Shown in pieces: positions 21,341-33,100 of a DNA stretch of 64,000 nucleotides. The notes below the pieces were generated by a model. The model saw only the letters and a program-made list of their open reading frames with translations. It made no database searches and was not told the origin of the DNA. Positions within the stretch are counted from its first letter, which is position 1. Each line of letters begins with the position of its first letter. The translations under genes were made by a program, and so were the position numbers. Origin of the DNA: Leptoclinus maculatus. Lineage: Eukaryota > Chordata > Actinopteri > Perciformes > Stichaeidae. The stretch spans positions 22,666,887-22,730,886 of the forward strand of contig JAVDOI010000011.1 of NCBI GenBank assembly GCA_032191485.1. The letters are read 5' to 3'.

Positions 21341-21963
21341 TCTTCTTTCGTGGTAAATCATCCCAAAAAAATGTAATGAATCAGTTGACCAAAAAAACAC
21401 ATAATACAACTTTGGGGACCCTGGAGGTCTGGTGTTGAAACATTGCAAGAGAAAGAGAGGGTGGAATGAAAATAAATCTCAATTATTTTGGATTCAAAAC
21501 CACCATCAGCATCAAGAATGGCTAAAGCCGCTACGCTCACGTCTATGACTGATAACTAAGTCAAGTTGTGCTAAACGTTTAAAAGACTAGTTTTCTGATG
21601 AAACATATTTATTAAAATCCACTTCTGTTGCAAAGCCTGTTACCAACGGCCAAAGGTGGGGTTATAAGACGCCATCACCCCAAACAGCAATAGGTGATAA
21701 TCCTTTGAACATGGGGATAACAGAGCACACTTGAGGCTAATCTTTCCTCAAAGGCTTTCATGGTGTTTTACTCAGTTGAAAACACGACAGAAGTAACTTG
21801 TGCGAAAAATGAATAAAGAGACCTTAATGGGTTGGAACCCAGCTTACACTGCATACACTATTACGAAGATTGTGCCTGTGCTGAATGCATGTTTCCATGC
21901 TTATTCCTTTGTGCAATGTATGTGACGTGTATCTGCTGTGTGTGTGTGTGCGACGTGTATCTG

Positions 21964-21964
<1 letters not shown>
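21341..21964. other. No gene recognised
   Basis: 21640-21790 is complex, with GGATTATCACC-like words on the minus strand, and could be regulatory. This is only a composition impression. Confidence 0.3.

Positions 21965-22018
<54 letters not shown>
21965..22018. repeat. (TG)27 microsatellite
   Basis: 27 uninterrupted TG units. The 172-aa ORF through it and the (AG)n tract downstream is a simple-repeat artefact. Confidence 0.97.
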
Positions 22019-22020
<2 letters not shown>

Positions 22021-22157
22021 TGTGCGGCAGTAGTGGGTCGAATCAGCGTGGCTGGTGTCATGTGTGGGTGGACAGGCAGACAGCACACTGCTTTCAACCT
22101 GACAGCAACTATCCACAGAGGCAGAGAGAGAAAGAGGAGCAGGGATGAAGAGAGAGG

Positions 22158-22160
<3 letters not shown>

Positions 22161-22205
<45 letters not shown>
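22161..22205. repeat. (AG)n microsatellite
   Basis: 22 or more AG units inside a purine-rich stretch from about 22117 to 22250. Confidence 0.95.
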
Positions 22206-22208
<3 letters not shown>

Positions 22209-22315
22209 AGAGAAAGAGAGAGGAAGAGAGAGAGGAAGACAGAAAGAGAAATGTGATCGTCCAGATGTTTCTCAAAATACTGCAAACATGTCTTACTGGT
22301 CCATCAATCCTTCAT

Positions 22316-22350
22316 ATCTGAAGCCTTTAGGCTTCAGATCTGAAGCCTAA
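22316..22350. repeat. Overlapping palindromes, 24-bp perfect core
   Basis: A perfect palindrome spans 22327-22350, with half-site TTAGGCTTCAGA. The left side (22316-22325) also pairs with 22330-22339, so the unit CTGAAGCC is present three times in alternating orientation. Confidence 0.85.
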
Positions 22351-22539
22351 ATATCCCTATTTAATGGGTATATTTGATGATTTTAAGCAAGAAGTGTTCC
22401 TGTTTGTGCTTGCATACATTCAACCACTGCATAGTGATGAAGGTAATGACCATGAACCACAACATCACACGTGTGAATCTTTTAAGACTTTTGTTGCATC
22501 TCATTTCTGATCTCTCTTTACCTTTACTTTTAAAACTTG

Positions 22540-22953
22540 CATTCTCTCTACTGACCAGCAGGGGGCGACTCCTCCGGTTGCAAAAGGAAGTCTGATTGTA
22601 TAGAAGTCTATGAGAAAATGACTTCTCACTTGATTTATTACCTCAGTAAACATTGTAAACATGAGTTTATGGTCTCAACCTCTAGTTTCAAGTCTTCTTC
22701 AATACAGCATGATGTTAATTTAGTAAACTATGGTCCATTTAGAGTCAAATAGACCATAAAGCAGGGTATGCTTTAAGTCGGGCTAACAATGTTTGACAGG
22801 TCGCTGCCGCTACCAGAGCCGTATATAGCGTCTCTACGTCACTCCTCTGCATTCCAAATATGGTAACTGCTGTTCATTGGTTGCAAAAAAATCAACATGG
22901 CGACGGACGTAATCCAAGATGGCGGCGGCGAAATCGCCCGAACTCGAGGCTTC
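22540..22953 (-). repeat. Family A copy, 5' side of a split element
   Basis: Minus-oriented counterpart of the 13.4 kb copy: GGCGACTCCTCCGGTTGCAA, TAGAAGTCTATGAGAAAATG, CCTCAGTAAACATTGTAAAC, GTTTATGGTCTCAA, TAAACTATGGTCCATTTAGA, TTCATTGGTTGCAAAAAAAT, and GAACTCGAGGCTTC. After 22953 the element is interrupted. It resumes with AAAAGGGCAGTCCACAAACC at 23968. Confidence 0.85.
22555..22567 (+). promoter_or_regulatory. CTCF-like motif inside family A
   Basis: CCAGCAGGGGGCG fits the core CTCF recognition consensus closely. It lies at the outer end of the split family A copy. The equivalent position of the 13.4 kb and 62.9 kb copies is degraded. Occupancy is unknown. Confidence 0.35.
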
Positions 22954-23967
22954 TGGGCCCGAACACTGCCCCAGCAGTAACAAATATAATATTTCCACAA
23001 CAATGCAGCATACCGTTTGAACGAAGAATCTCTCATGAACCAAAGCATGTGTAACACTTTACACACTCAAAACACAATAAAACACGATCTTCGACAACAT
23101 TCCTAGCCTCGTGCTAAATATCGTCACTTTTTCGCGTTCATTTGGCCGAGACACGCATCAGAAATAGTCCCTCAAAAGTCGCTTCTCAACCGTCCATGCT
23201 AAAGCTACATAGCATACAACAATAGCATTCGAACACGCTTCGAACGTATATCTCGGATTTCGTCTCTGGGAAACCCTTCAAAAGTTACCGGGGGGACAGC
23301 AGCCCCCAGCATCTATCACTCTGCCAAAGATTTCTGGGTTGGTACTCACTTTTTTGAAGCAAAATCATCTGTCCAATACACAACCGCTATGGCGCACTTC
23401 TCCCGTAGCTCGCCGGCCTGGAGAGGCTTTGGAGACGGTTCCAGCTCTCCAAAATGATTTCTAACTGCTGTATGTGATAGATTGTGTATGTAGAAGGATA
23501 AAGGAAGTTAAATATATAGTTATTTAGGTTGTAAAAGTACAATGGAACAGCTGGAGAGGCTGTTTCTCACGTGACCTTGCGTAACATTTATGTCTCTAAC
23601 TCTGGCATACTTCACTCAATTCACTCCAATTCTTTTTCTATTCACTACTGCTGTCGTTTGCTTTGATTGTGGTGGTTTTTAGGCTTTACTGAGCCTCATT
23701 TAATATAGTATTATGAATAATAGTGCTTTTTCACCATATGAATTTGACATTTTCAAGGTGGAGCTGTGTTCCATCTTCATCAGCTATTAACCAGTAACAT
23801 ATACTGTACATAATATTTACTCAATTCATATGAGCAAACCCTTCTTAGTGTTAATAATCCCTTGGAATTATTAAAAAAGACCTTGTAGTTAGAGAGTAGG
23901 GCCCCTTTGAGTATGGGTATAGTATTTTCGAGAATCAGCCCAAAAAACGGCTAGTTCTCAAAAGGTT
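22954..23967. mobile_element. 1.0-kb insertion splitting family A, origin unknown
   Basis: Comparison with the uninterrupted copy at 57.18 kb (GAGGCTTCACAAGGGCAG) shows that everything between GAGGCTTC (ends 22953) and AAAAGGGCAG (starts 23968) is an insertion. It contains no ORF above 80 codons (22834-23066 overlaps its left edge), no clear terminal repeats and no obvious target duplication. The left half is CpG-containing, the right half AT-rich. It may be a non-autonomous transposon or a composite. Confidence 0.55.
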
Positions 23968-24040
23968 AAAAGGGCAGTCCACAAACCAATGAGTGACATC
24001 ACGATGACTACGTCCACTTCTTAAATACGGTCTATGGTTT
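23968..24040 (-). repeat. Family A copy, 3' side of the split element
   Basis: GGGCAGTCCACAAACCAATG, GTGACATCACGATGACTACG and CCACTTCTTAAATACGGTCT match the start of the 13.4 kb copy in reverse complement, completing the element begun at 22540. Confidence 0.85.
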
Positions 24041-25066
24041 GGACTCATGTAGACTACCATGTCCAATTGAAACGTGCTGTTCTGCGGGCTTTACTTTCCA
24101 TGGTCAACGATGAGGCTTGTAGGCTTGTGTGTGAAAAGTAGTTTATTCCATGAAAACATGAAATGTACAAAAATACATCCATGCAATGATGGACTATAAA
24201 AAATTGCCCTTCTGCTAAAAAATAACTAAAATACAGTCTACAACCTGCGATCAGAGGTTCTTGCTCCACATCCTGCTCCCTCGAAGATTAATTTGCACTT
24301 ATCACACTTAAAGGACCCAACCCAAATGATCCATTAGCAGGAACAGACGTACAGAGCTTTAATCTTAATAGGGCAAAAGCACACATCAAAGCACATTCTG
24401 CAATATGACCAGTTACCTTCATTCTATTGTATATTAAACATTGAGCAGAACAAAAATTCCCCTTTGCAATGAGAATCAAATACGCTTAAACAGTATAGCA
24501 TGGCTCTTACATCCATATTGGCTAAATCGACTCCTAGAAAGTTGCTGACTCACTGAGGTGAGGTTTTGACGACCAAAATAATCAGCGGATTAGTAATGTT
24601 ACGAAGAGTCAGTGTCAATGAGTGAAAATGTGACAACTTCCGCACATTCTCTACACTCACAGCGTAGAAAAGCACGTTGCCACAAGCGTGCTGGTGGTCA
24701 GCGGCTGTTATCGGCAATCGGTTAATCTGTATCTGTGGAAAAATAGACATGAGCGTGGAATCTGTGAAAGTTATTTTTCCTCCCTTTTGTTTTCTGCTGA
24801 TCTGATCCGTGACTCAAAACCGTGATGCGAGATTTCATGGAGAGAGACAGACTGAGAAAGTGGGAGGAAAAGATGGAAGGAGAGATTGAAGAGGAGGAGA
24901 GAGAGAGAGAGGGAGAGAGGCTGCATTCTGCCTTGACAGCCCATATTGTATCACTCTGATCCCAGCTTGGCTCTGATTGATGGCATAATTACAATATGGA
25001 TATGAGATATTTACATGAGGCAGCCACGATTATTCACAGCCACATACTTTTTTACTGAACACATGA
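24041..25066. other. No gene recognised; candidate conserved non-coding block at its end
   Basis: A purine-rich tract lies at 24840-24930. The next 130 bp (24925-25055) is complex, with ATTGATGGCATAATTAC-type homeodomain-like words and no ORF. Confidence 0.3.
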
Positions 25067-25085
25067 CCCCCCCCCCCCCCCCCCC
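25067..25085 (+). repeat. C homopolymer (19)
   Basis: Nineteen C in a row on the plus strand. Confidence 0.9.
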
Positions 25086-25959
25086 AAGAGCTTCATGAAG
25101 CATGTTGTTGGCAAAAGTCACTTCCTGTTTACATACGGTGGGATTTGTACTCCAGGTCTGAATAAAACAATGTCAGGGATCATATAATGATTTTATATAT
25201 GTTACGGTAAGTGTACATAACATAAGCACATGGACTGAAAACAGGAAAGAGATGATTTTAAACTTTTAACACACATTTCTAAAAAGAGCAGAAGACGGAG
25301 CAATGATGACATTTTCCTATATGACAAAGGTCCCAGTCCACATTCAGACAGAAACCATTGAGGTCACATGCCACAAATGCTTGATTTGCCTTTTTTTGTA
25401 TTCATAACAACCATGCGTTTATGAAATTACACCATGTCACGAATTGTTTTTGACCCGTGAAGTCACGAAAAGCCGGCACACAAAGGGCGACGTGCACTTT
25501 CAGTGTGGGAAGAAAGTGAAGAATGTCAAATTTCCAAATGTCAGAGTTATCACGAGAGGTCGGAGCAGGGCAGCCGCATGTTATTCCTACAGACTCAGAC
25601 AGATCGGGTGATATTTGGGTCCATGAACAAGCCCGTCCGTGCTCCGTGCTATTTCGGTGGTGGGGTCGCTGGGGAACAGAAAGCCCATCAGAACTCGTTT
25701 CTGTCACTTTGCATTCTACACACACAATGAGTCACTCCTCAGAATGTAATCGTTGGTGTAGCTGCAGAGGAAATATGCCACCACGTAGTGCTGAACAGTG
25801 AAGTCTATCTTTGGATGGGAGGTCATACTTTTTGTAGAAGCCAATCAACTTTTGGTTGTCAGTTCACTTTAGGATGTGTACTGCGATTACATATAAAGTC
25901 AAAGCAAAGAGCTCTACGCGGTAAAATAGATCAATCAAGCAGACGTGTGACTCGCATTT
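25086..25959. other. No gene recognised
   Basis: Overlapping ORFs on both strands at 25402-25801 have no domain and are judged spurious. Confidence 0.5.
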
Positions 25960-26350
25960 TGTTAGGTTTAGTTTTAGGGTTAAGGTAAACTCCTCTCACT
26001 CCCCACTCTTCAAATACCTCAAGTTTGGTCAGTGTCCCTAAGCACAGGAGAACGTTGCAAGGATGCTCCCTAAAGCGACCGTATGCGACGCACTGGGCTT
26101 TCAGCTAGCTCCTGCTAACTGGGCACATAGGTCAAACAAACACAGGACTCTCATCCATAAGACCGGCGTTCGTGTCCCACATTTTGTCCCCCTGTGCTTA
26201 ACGTGACTTGCTTGTCACTTGCTAGTCGTGTGAGTTGTTAAGTCAAGTTAACGTCAACCATTTTCTTTTCATAAAAAGTTTTTTTAAACATAATTTTCTG
26301 TGAGGACGGAGGTTTATTTTGAAAGCACAAGCGTACTGACATGTCGTAAA
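25960..26350 (-). repeat. Family B-related fragment, reversed
   Basis: Contains ACACAGGACTCTCATCCATA, ACGTGACTTGCTTGTCACTT, GAGGACGGAGGTTTATTTTG and GCGTACTGACATGTCGTAAA, which are reversed counterparts of the 19.5-20.0 kb copy (CTCCGTCTTCACAGG, CACGTGACTAACGAC). It is diverged and lacks the TTAGGTTTAGG core except near 25962. Confidence 0.5.
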
Positions 26351-26369
26351 AGTAATGCTGGTGGTGAAA

Positions 26370-26403
26370 CCAAGGGGCCAAGGGGCCAAGGGGCCAAGGG
26401 GGC
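26370..26403. repeat. Short tandem repeat, 9-bp unit
   Basis: About four units of CCAAGGGGC, the last with an extra G. Confidence 0.85.
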
Positions 26404-26517
26404 ACCGACCAAGGGCCAGGCATTTAGCTGTGATGGTTACAGTTACGTCGAGGGGCTCGGGAATGCATTAGGTCAATGAGTGTCCTCACAAAGACAGAAG
26501 CACATGGTCGTTTGTGA

Positions 26518-26518
<1 letters not shown>

Positions 26519-26562
<44 letters not shown>
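26519..26562. repeat. (TG)22 microsatellite
   Basis: 22 TG units, followed by more interrupted GT to about 26592. Confidence 0.97.
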
Positions 26563-26565
<3 letters not shown>

Positions 26566-27002
26566 ATATGTGTGTGTGCTTATGTGTGTGTACAACAAAC
26601 AGGCAGGCACATGATAATGGAGTTTAATCGATTTGATGGAGCCACTGCTGAACAAATAGCTTTCCAACCTCTCCGCCTAACCTCATTTCTTCATCCTTTC
26701 ATTTCCCCTTTCAAATCTTCCTTTTTTTGTTTTTCTTCTACCTCATTTCCTCTCTTTTACTTCCTCTCTCATTCCCCTGCTTCCTCCTCTCCATTAAAAG
26801 AGCGACCGGTGCTGGAGACGCTGTTAAATGTTTAAACGCTGGAGGTGTTGGGGTAGGGGATAGCTTTCTGCAGCAACCTCTCATACCTGTTAAGCGGTGC
26901 CGTTAAATAGCGTAATGGTGGGGAAACGGGGATCTGCTGAGAGCAATTACATATTTCACTGAACAGGTGGTACTGCATTTATTAGCACACACCTCGTGCT
27001 AC

Positions 27003-27005
<3 letters not shown>
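26563..27005. other. No gene recognised
   Basis: Pyrimidine-rich at 26670-26800. The 105-aa ORF here starts in the microsatellite. Confidence 0.5.

Positions 27006-27053
<48 letters not shown>
27006..27053. repeat. (TG)24 microsatellite
   Basis: 24 uninterrupted TG units. Confidence 0.97.
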
Positions 27054-27054
<1 letters not shown>

Positions 27055-29494
27055 ACGCACATGTTTGTCAGTGTCCTGCAACATTGTATCGATACGGCAT
27101 CTGGAAGAAAACAAGAAACACCGTAGCAGACACTTGTTTTTGCCGTTTTCTGCTTTTCTAAAAAAAAATGTTATATTCCTTGGAGCCTAATAAACACCCT
27201 TGTTCCACTTCCCAGTGAAAATAATTTGTAAATATTTATACTAAAGCAAATTTATTATTTAGAGTCCTTTTTTTTCCACCAAAACAGTGTGGCCACAGGA
27301 GACTCCCGTTCTCTGTGTGCTGACTGGAAGGCAGCTGACTCCTCCGGTACCACCGACTCCGTATTAATATCCATGAGAAGTGCACCGAGCCTCGTGTTTA
27401 CATAAATTCCAGGCAACAGTCAGTTTAAATTGATTCACCGAGTTGATCTTGTGACACTCGCGCAAATTATTCACTAATGTAAATTACAAAAGTATAGCAG
27501 CAGTTTGAAATTTAAAAGATTACCCAACTATTAACTTCTCCTCTCTGGCAGTCGCTACAGAACACTGTATGAATACAAGCAGACACAGGAAGAGTTTCTT
27601 CACTTCAGTCATACACTGTCAATAACCCTCTAACACCAACATATCCACTGCTGTCGTTATAGATTATTATTTTATAATTCTGAATTTGACTCACTTTGAG
27701 ATGAAAGTTGATGAAACAGTCCCCCATAATCCATTTTTTTCCGGTGAAAATCGACTTCTTCTGTGGTTTTACTGTCTGAAAAAGTATTTCCTGAACGAAG
27801 GGGGGTCAAATAAGCCCGGAGGACCACGTTTCAACATTTTGAGAATCGGGCTTTTCTAAAGAGTCTATAATTGAATTTTAGAAACTAGGAATCTTTAAAA
27901 ATCGTAATCGCAGCTGATTAAATCCAATTAAAATGTAAAGAAGTAGTCGTCAATATGTTTATATTACCAATGGAACAAATTACTCTAAAGTGAAAATGCA
28001 CATTGGTAGTGACAAACCCTCAAAAGAGTTTTCACCCAATTGCGCTTCCCATCAGCTGTGCAAAACAGCTTCATATAATGTTGTGGTTATGATGACAACA
28101 TTAGCTTGTTTCGCTGCTCCTTTTTAAAAAAAATATATATAATCAATGCTGCTTTAAAACCTTTTATTAAGGTCCTTATTTCAATTGAATCCAGATGTGT
28201 GCAACGTAAAGCTACAGTGAGAAATGCAATGATTTGCATGACCTGAGGGACAACACTTTTGAGACTGTCAAATGTCAGCAACATTTTGGAATGAAAATGT
28301 ATTCTGCCTAAAATCTCTTTACTAATGTTTTATTTATTCTAAACAAATTGCTTTCAGAAGACTAGCTTAATAAAAGAAGACCAGATGAATAGTTATTATT
28401 ATAAAGTAGCGGGTCCAAAACACAGCAGGAAAATCAGGAAAAGCCAATAGCTGACATAAGCACAGGGCAGACCTGGATGCACAAAAGGGATATATCTGGA
28501 GGGACACCAAACTGCACGTGAGGCAAAAAATCATTGACAGCATCTGTTGGACAGGTAGGGCCTTGCACAAGGTCAGAATGTGAGGGAGACACGGGGCGTA
28601 CACACATGGGAGAGACCATGCAGAAAACGTAACGCAAAGAAAAACAGCGTGCTTCCCAACAATCCATTCCACACGGGAATTCAAATCTATCCGACAAAGA
28701 TCCAGGAATCAATTGACCACACATTCTCATTGTGGCTCTTATGAATCTATGTATTCATTCACCACGGGGCCTTACACATCTGACCTTGAAATACATCAGA
28801 GAAACCAGCTATAGGATACTTTCAACCGCACACAGCTCAGACCTGTTTATTTCAAACTTTGTCTCTCTGCTGTTTTATCCTCTGCAGCGTGAGTCAAGAG
28901 TCTCATTCACAGCTGAAGGTGATTTTAGTGCTTCTGAATGCGATCACTGGTATCAGACGCTTCGGTTTGAGCGTCTCAGAAACAGCTGCCGTTCTTGCGC
29001 TATAATGTCTGGAATTTCCAGAGAATCGGTGTGATAAGCGGTTGCCCCGAGGGGCGCATTCGTGCCATGTTGATGAAGGATGTCGGGAGAGAGCGGCAAG
29101 GGCTCCTTCAAGTAAAACATCCTGACAGAGACGTGCAAAAGGGCAGCTTAAAAATACAGCTGTCAGACCTTGAAGTCAGCAAGAGAAGAAGACCAGCCCT
29201 CTGGCCCTGCCAGTTATTACTAAGATACCGGACAGTGGATAAGAGAGATGCTGCCTGACCTGACAAACCACACTTCTGCTAATGACTGGATCGCAAACTG
29301 GTGTAAACAGCATACATGGCGCCAAACTTGGTGGGGTAATGGAGTGGGAAATGTTTTCTTGGCTCACATGAGACCCGATTAGCAGCTTCACTGTGCACTC
29401 TGGAGGTCCTCAAACATTATTGCTGACCAGGTGGGTCTTCCTTTTGGCTGCTGTCCTCTTTTAACCTTTCTAATTGGAAACTTCCAGCGGGTCG
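27054..29494. other. No gene recognised
   Basis: About 2.4 kb with no microsatellite or recognisable transposon. Minus ORFs of 105 and 98 codons at 28367-28730 overlap in different frames and have no domain. 28900-29250 is GC-balanced but not open in a single convincing frame. Confidence 0.45.
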
Positions 29495-29645
29495 ACCCGT
29501 CATTGTCTTAAGGATGTCACAGCTGTGCTTTTATTCAATACTACAAGTAACACAATGGATTCTGCCAAGCATTACATGCTTTTTTAATGACTACAGTAGG
29601 CTATCTATATTCACCGTTTAAAGAGAACTGTAGGTAATTGATTTT
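29495..29645 (+). repeat. Low-copy repeat family E, copy 1
   Basis: GATGTCACAGCTGTGCTTTT, then CAATACTAC and TTCTGCCAAGCATTACATGC, followed by ACAGTAGGCTATCTATATTC. The same order with gaps and mismatches is seen at 34497-34660. Class unknown. Confidence 0.5.
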
Positions 29646-30301
29646 TTTATTTTGAATTTTTTACGAGTGAGTCGACATTCTGTCACACAAACAGTGTGAC
29701 CACTAGTGAGTGAGTGCTATGGACAGAGTTTCTGAGTAGCAGGTCCCAGCTCTGTTTCATCTTGTGCATGAGCATGTCAGCGAAGTGATATGTGCAAATA
29801 CGACTGCAAAGATCGGGGAACAGTTTACCAAGCGGCCAAAAATGATGTTCAATAATCATTCTACTAAAAACAAATAGGTTGGAACTATCGTTTTAACTAG
29901 CCGTTTTTTCTATCTCTGGAGCATTGCGCAACTCTGAACTCTTGTCGGACAGGATGTCTCTGTTCATCCCTGTCACTCACGTGAAGCGCTGCAATGGACG
30001 AGGAACGGCTGATTCATGAAGTGAAGAGAAGTCATCAACACGATACCTCCTCATTAAATAAGGTGGCAGCTGGCTAGAGGGAGATCGCCAGGAGATAGTA
30101 GAAGTCTCTTAATATATATCTTAATAGAAAATGTGTCTTTTCTGTTTAAAAATAACAAACGTTGAAAGATAGCAAGTACAACTCACCCATTATTCATTTT
30201 GAGTTCATAAATGCAGTGTGCTCAAGGCAGATAGCCACCGTATTGGTGTTTTTTTTTCCTTTTCAAAAACGTATTAATTATTCTTTAATCAAAACAACAT
30301 T
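29646..30301. other. No gene recognised
   Basis: AT-rich, no feature seen. Confidence 0.5.
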
Positions 30302-30437
30302 GTGTTGATAAGATCATATTGTGTTGAGGATTTACAAAATTCTGCTGTTCAAAGCTACTGCAAGGAACTTTCCTCTTGCAGTAGCTTTGAACAGCATAAT
30401 TTTGTAAATCCTCAACACAATATGATCTTATCAACAC
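30302..30437. repeat. Long palindrome: 63-bp arms, one mismatch, 10-nt loop
   Basis: The left arm 30302-30364 and the right arm 30375-30437 are reverse complements at 62 of 63 positions (the mismatch is in the GCTGTTCAAAG-adjacent AGAATT/ATAATT position). The loop is 30365-30374. No target duplication is obvious at the edges. Transcribed, it would make a 63-bp near-perfect stem. It could be a small fold-back transposon, an inverted duplication, or a sequencing or library artefact. Confidence 0.9.
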
Positions 30438-33051
30438 GATTCAATCTTAATCTCTAGATCGACCATCATTTTATTTTGCGCTCTCGTGTCATTTGTGTCA
30501 ACCAAAGTTGTACACGTATGGCTGTACAAGTACATCCGCTCATGCAAGTGGAAAGAAGGATATATAACTGATGCCAAACCAACATGGTGATCCTGTATCC
30601 AGTGCTCAGGAAGCCATCATCCACAGTCCTGTATCCTGATGAGTTTCCCTGTCCTCCTTTAAGTTTAGAAAAGCCTGCTCAGTTATAACAGTTTGCTGTC
30701 TATACAAGCGCAGATGTTCCCGTACTTATTTTGTGAGAGTCTGGTGCTGGTTGTGCAAGATTTAATCAAGGTACTCGCATTAGGAGAGGCTTGCATAATT
30801 GCACGGGGCTCGATGAGTGTGCGCCACATCTCTCAAATTAGGGAGGGCAGATGGGAACGGTCATACCTTTCACGGCTCATTTTGCTGCAATCGTATGGAT
30901 GACGTAGGGACTTTATTCCACTAAAATGTATGCTATGAGCATTTGTGAGTGACAGATGGTGGTTGAAATCTGTGCCAGGGCTAACCCAATACAGACTGCA
31001 GTTCTTTTATACCTCCACACAACATCGGGGGATGGAAGCGGGTTGTAATTTGTAAATGTAAATTACTGCTCATATAGATTCTCTCTAAACTGAGGTTGAT
31101 TATATGTACACGATGCCCTTAATTACAATACGACCATGCAATTACACTTAATTAAGGTTTTTGCATCATTAACATGGGTTGTGATGTTCCAATATGATTA
31201 TTTTATAATGTTATAATCACACGCGTTATTTGATGTGCATGTAAACATGGCCAACATTTGTCTTAACACATTTTTGATCAGCCTCAAAAAGATAATTAGT
31301 GTAGATAAATTATTCATTTGTGTCTGTGAGTCTGACGGTAGAGCGGCTTGTCCACTGATCACAGGGACGCCAGAAGACACGGAAGCCCAAATTGTTCCCT
31401 ATGTAGATGTATTTATTTGACTGCCTTGATAGCACAGAGTAACGGTGAGAGTGCCAAGGTTAGTTTTTTTTGTTACCGCAACTTAGGACCGGGCAATACA
31501 ACAATCTTGATTATTGTCACGATGCAATCTTCCACAAGAACTATAATAAATTCATGAGATTTATTCACGATAAAGTTATTTTTCAATTTGTTTTCCTCGA
31601 CCTACAACAACACTAGACGAACAGCCAGTACGCTGTAGCTTCCGCTGTAGCCTACTCAGCCGCTGCTGTTGCAGCTGTCATTTCTTTGAGCATCACAACC
31701 CCTCGTGGAATGACTCATATCACAATCAGCATTTGATTCCCCATTCAGGTTAGCATAGGGCTAACCGGAAGTTAGCCCCTTCAATATAGCGAAGGCTTCT
31801 AGCGCACGCAGCAGTGAGATGAAGTAAGATGGCGAACAAGGAGTGTCGTACTTACTGTTCATATGTAAACAACCCTCAATGACCCAACCCGTTCTGACCA
31901 TACATAACTGTATATCATAAACCATAATTAACCTCCTGGTTTCTGTAAGAACGGACATTACTCCTTCATACCATGTCACTATTTGAATGTAAGTGTTTGA
32001 ACATTTATAATGACATGTGATTACCTTAGTGAATGTATGTAGATGTGCTATGCAATGATTGAAAAGCTGTAAACTAAGCATTATTATTATCATTACTAAT
32101 AAACATATATTGTGATAATTATCAACATCTACCAACATAAAAAAACACTTTGATACATTTTGACCCATATCGTAACCTACCACACCGGAAAGAGAGACAG
32201 CTAACGCTAGCACAGTGTTGCTATTTTTAAATTTTCAATGGAAATACAAAGTTGCTATCATTACGTTTCTTTGAAGGCTGTTGTGTAAACTGTGGAACTG
32301 AAGTGTCATCAACAGATATTACCCAGACACAGGAGCAAAGGCACTCTTGTACACTCTGTATTTTAAGGGGAAAGAAAACCTAATTGAAATAGTCAAAATG
32401 TGTTCTTTGGTGCTGCTGGTGCGTCACCTCAAAGTTTAATCCGCGTCTGGGCTCAACGGCCAAATTGCAACTCTGAAGCTGGTATACGGTAGAGAAGCCT
32501 CTGCTTTGATCAAGGACACTACTTTAGTGGGATGGATACTTGACACAGAGACTTGATGAAGAAGGAGGTCCTCCGTAACCAGTGGACGTCAGAAATAGAA
32601 AGTCCAATTGAGTTTTGGGGGATTGCTATAGAAATATGCTGTATCCTAAATGCCATTTTTATAATTCCCTGTGATCAGAGAATTATGGAAGTATTTATAT
32701 GCAGTATGAAAAGTATGTTCCATACTGGACAACAAGAGTACAGGACACCAGATTCAAACCGGAGACACCTCTCTCTTGCAGAGATTAAAAGGACACGCAT
32801 CAAATATTTCATAATGATGACGAGGCGGCTTATGTTTCCATGTAAAACAGACTGCCTCTGTAACCAAAACAGCATGACTCATGCAGTTGAGGAGAGACAG
32901 ATAGTGTGACAGAATATGGCTGCAGGCCGTCTTTAATATTGGATGTGTGGCTGAAGCGGCCTAATGGCTTAACACTGGTCTGTTTGGGACAAGAATAGCT
33001 TGCTATCAGTGTGTGTGCGTGTGTGTCTGTGGGGGGAGGGGGGCTGTCTTG

Positions 33052-33054
<3 letters not shown>
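30438..33054. other. No gene recognised; candidate conserved non-coding block at 31010-31200
   Basis: The 150-codon minus ORF (31761-32213) and the 118-codon plus ORF (32553-32909) have no recognisable domain and lie in AT-rich sequence. 31010-31200 is dense in TAATTA/AATTA words and could be regulatory, unproven. Confidence 0.35.

Positions 33055-33099
<45 letters not shown>
33055..33099. repeat. (TG)n microsatellite
   Basis: About 22 TG units. Interrupted GT and a G-rich patch lie just upstream (33010-33045). Confidence 0.96.

Positions 33100-33100
<1 letters not shown>

Noticed and set aside
21832..22350. 172-codon ORF and its minus-strand partners
   Set aside because: They run through (TG)27 and (AG)n tracts and encode Cys-Val, Arg-Glu or Ser-Leu runs. 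This is a simple-repeat artefact. The same applies to ORFs at 26518, 26967, 36105, 43654, 48202, 52838, 55019, 58153 and 63670.
31761..32213. 150-codon minus ORF
   Set aside because: It lies in AT-rich sequence, with no recognisable domain and no plausible splice context, and its composition matches the intergenic background.
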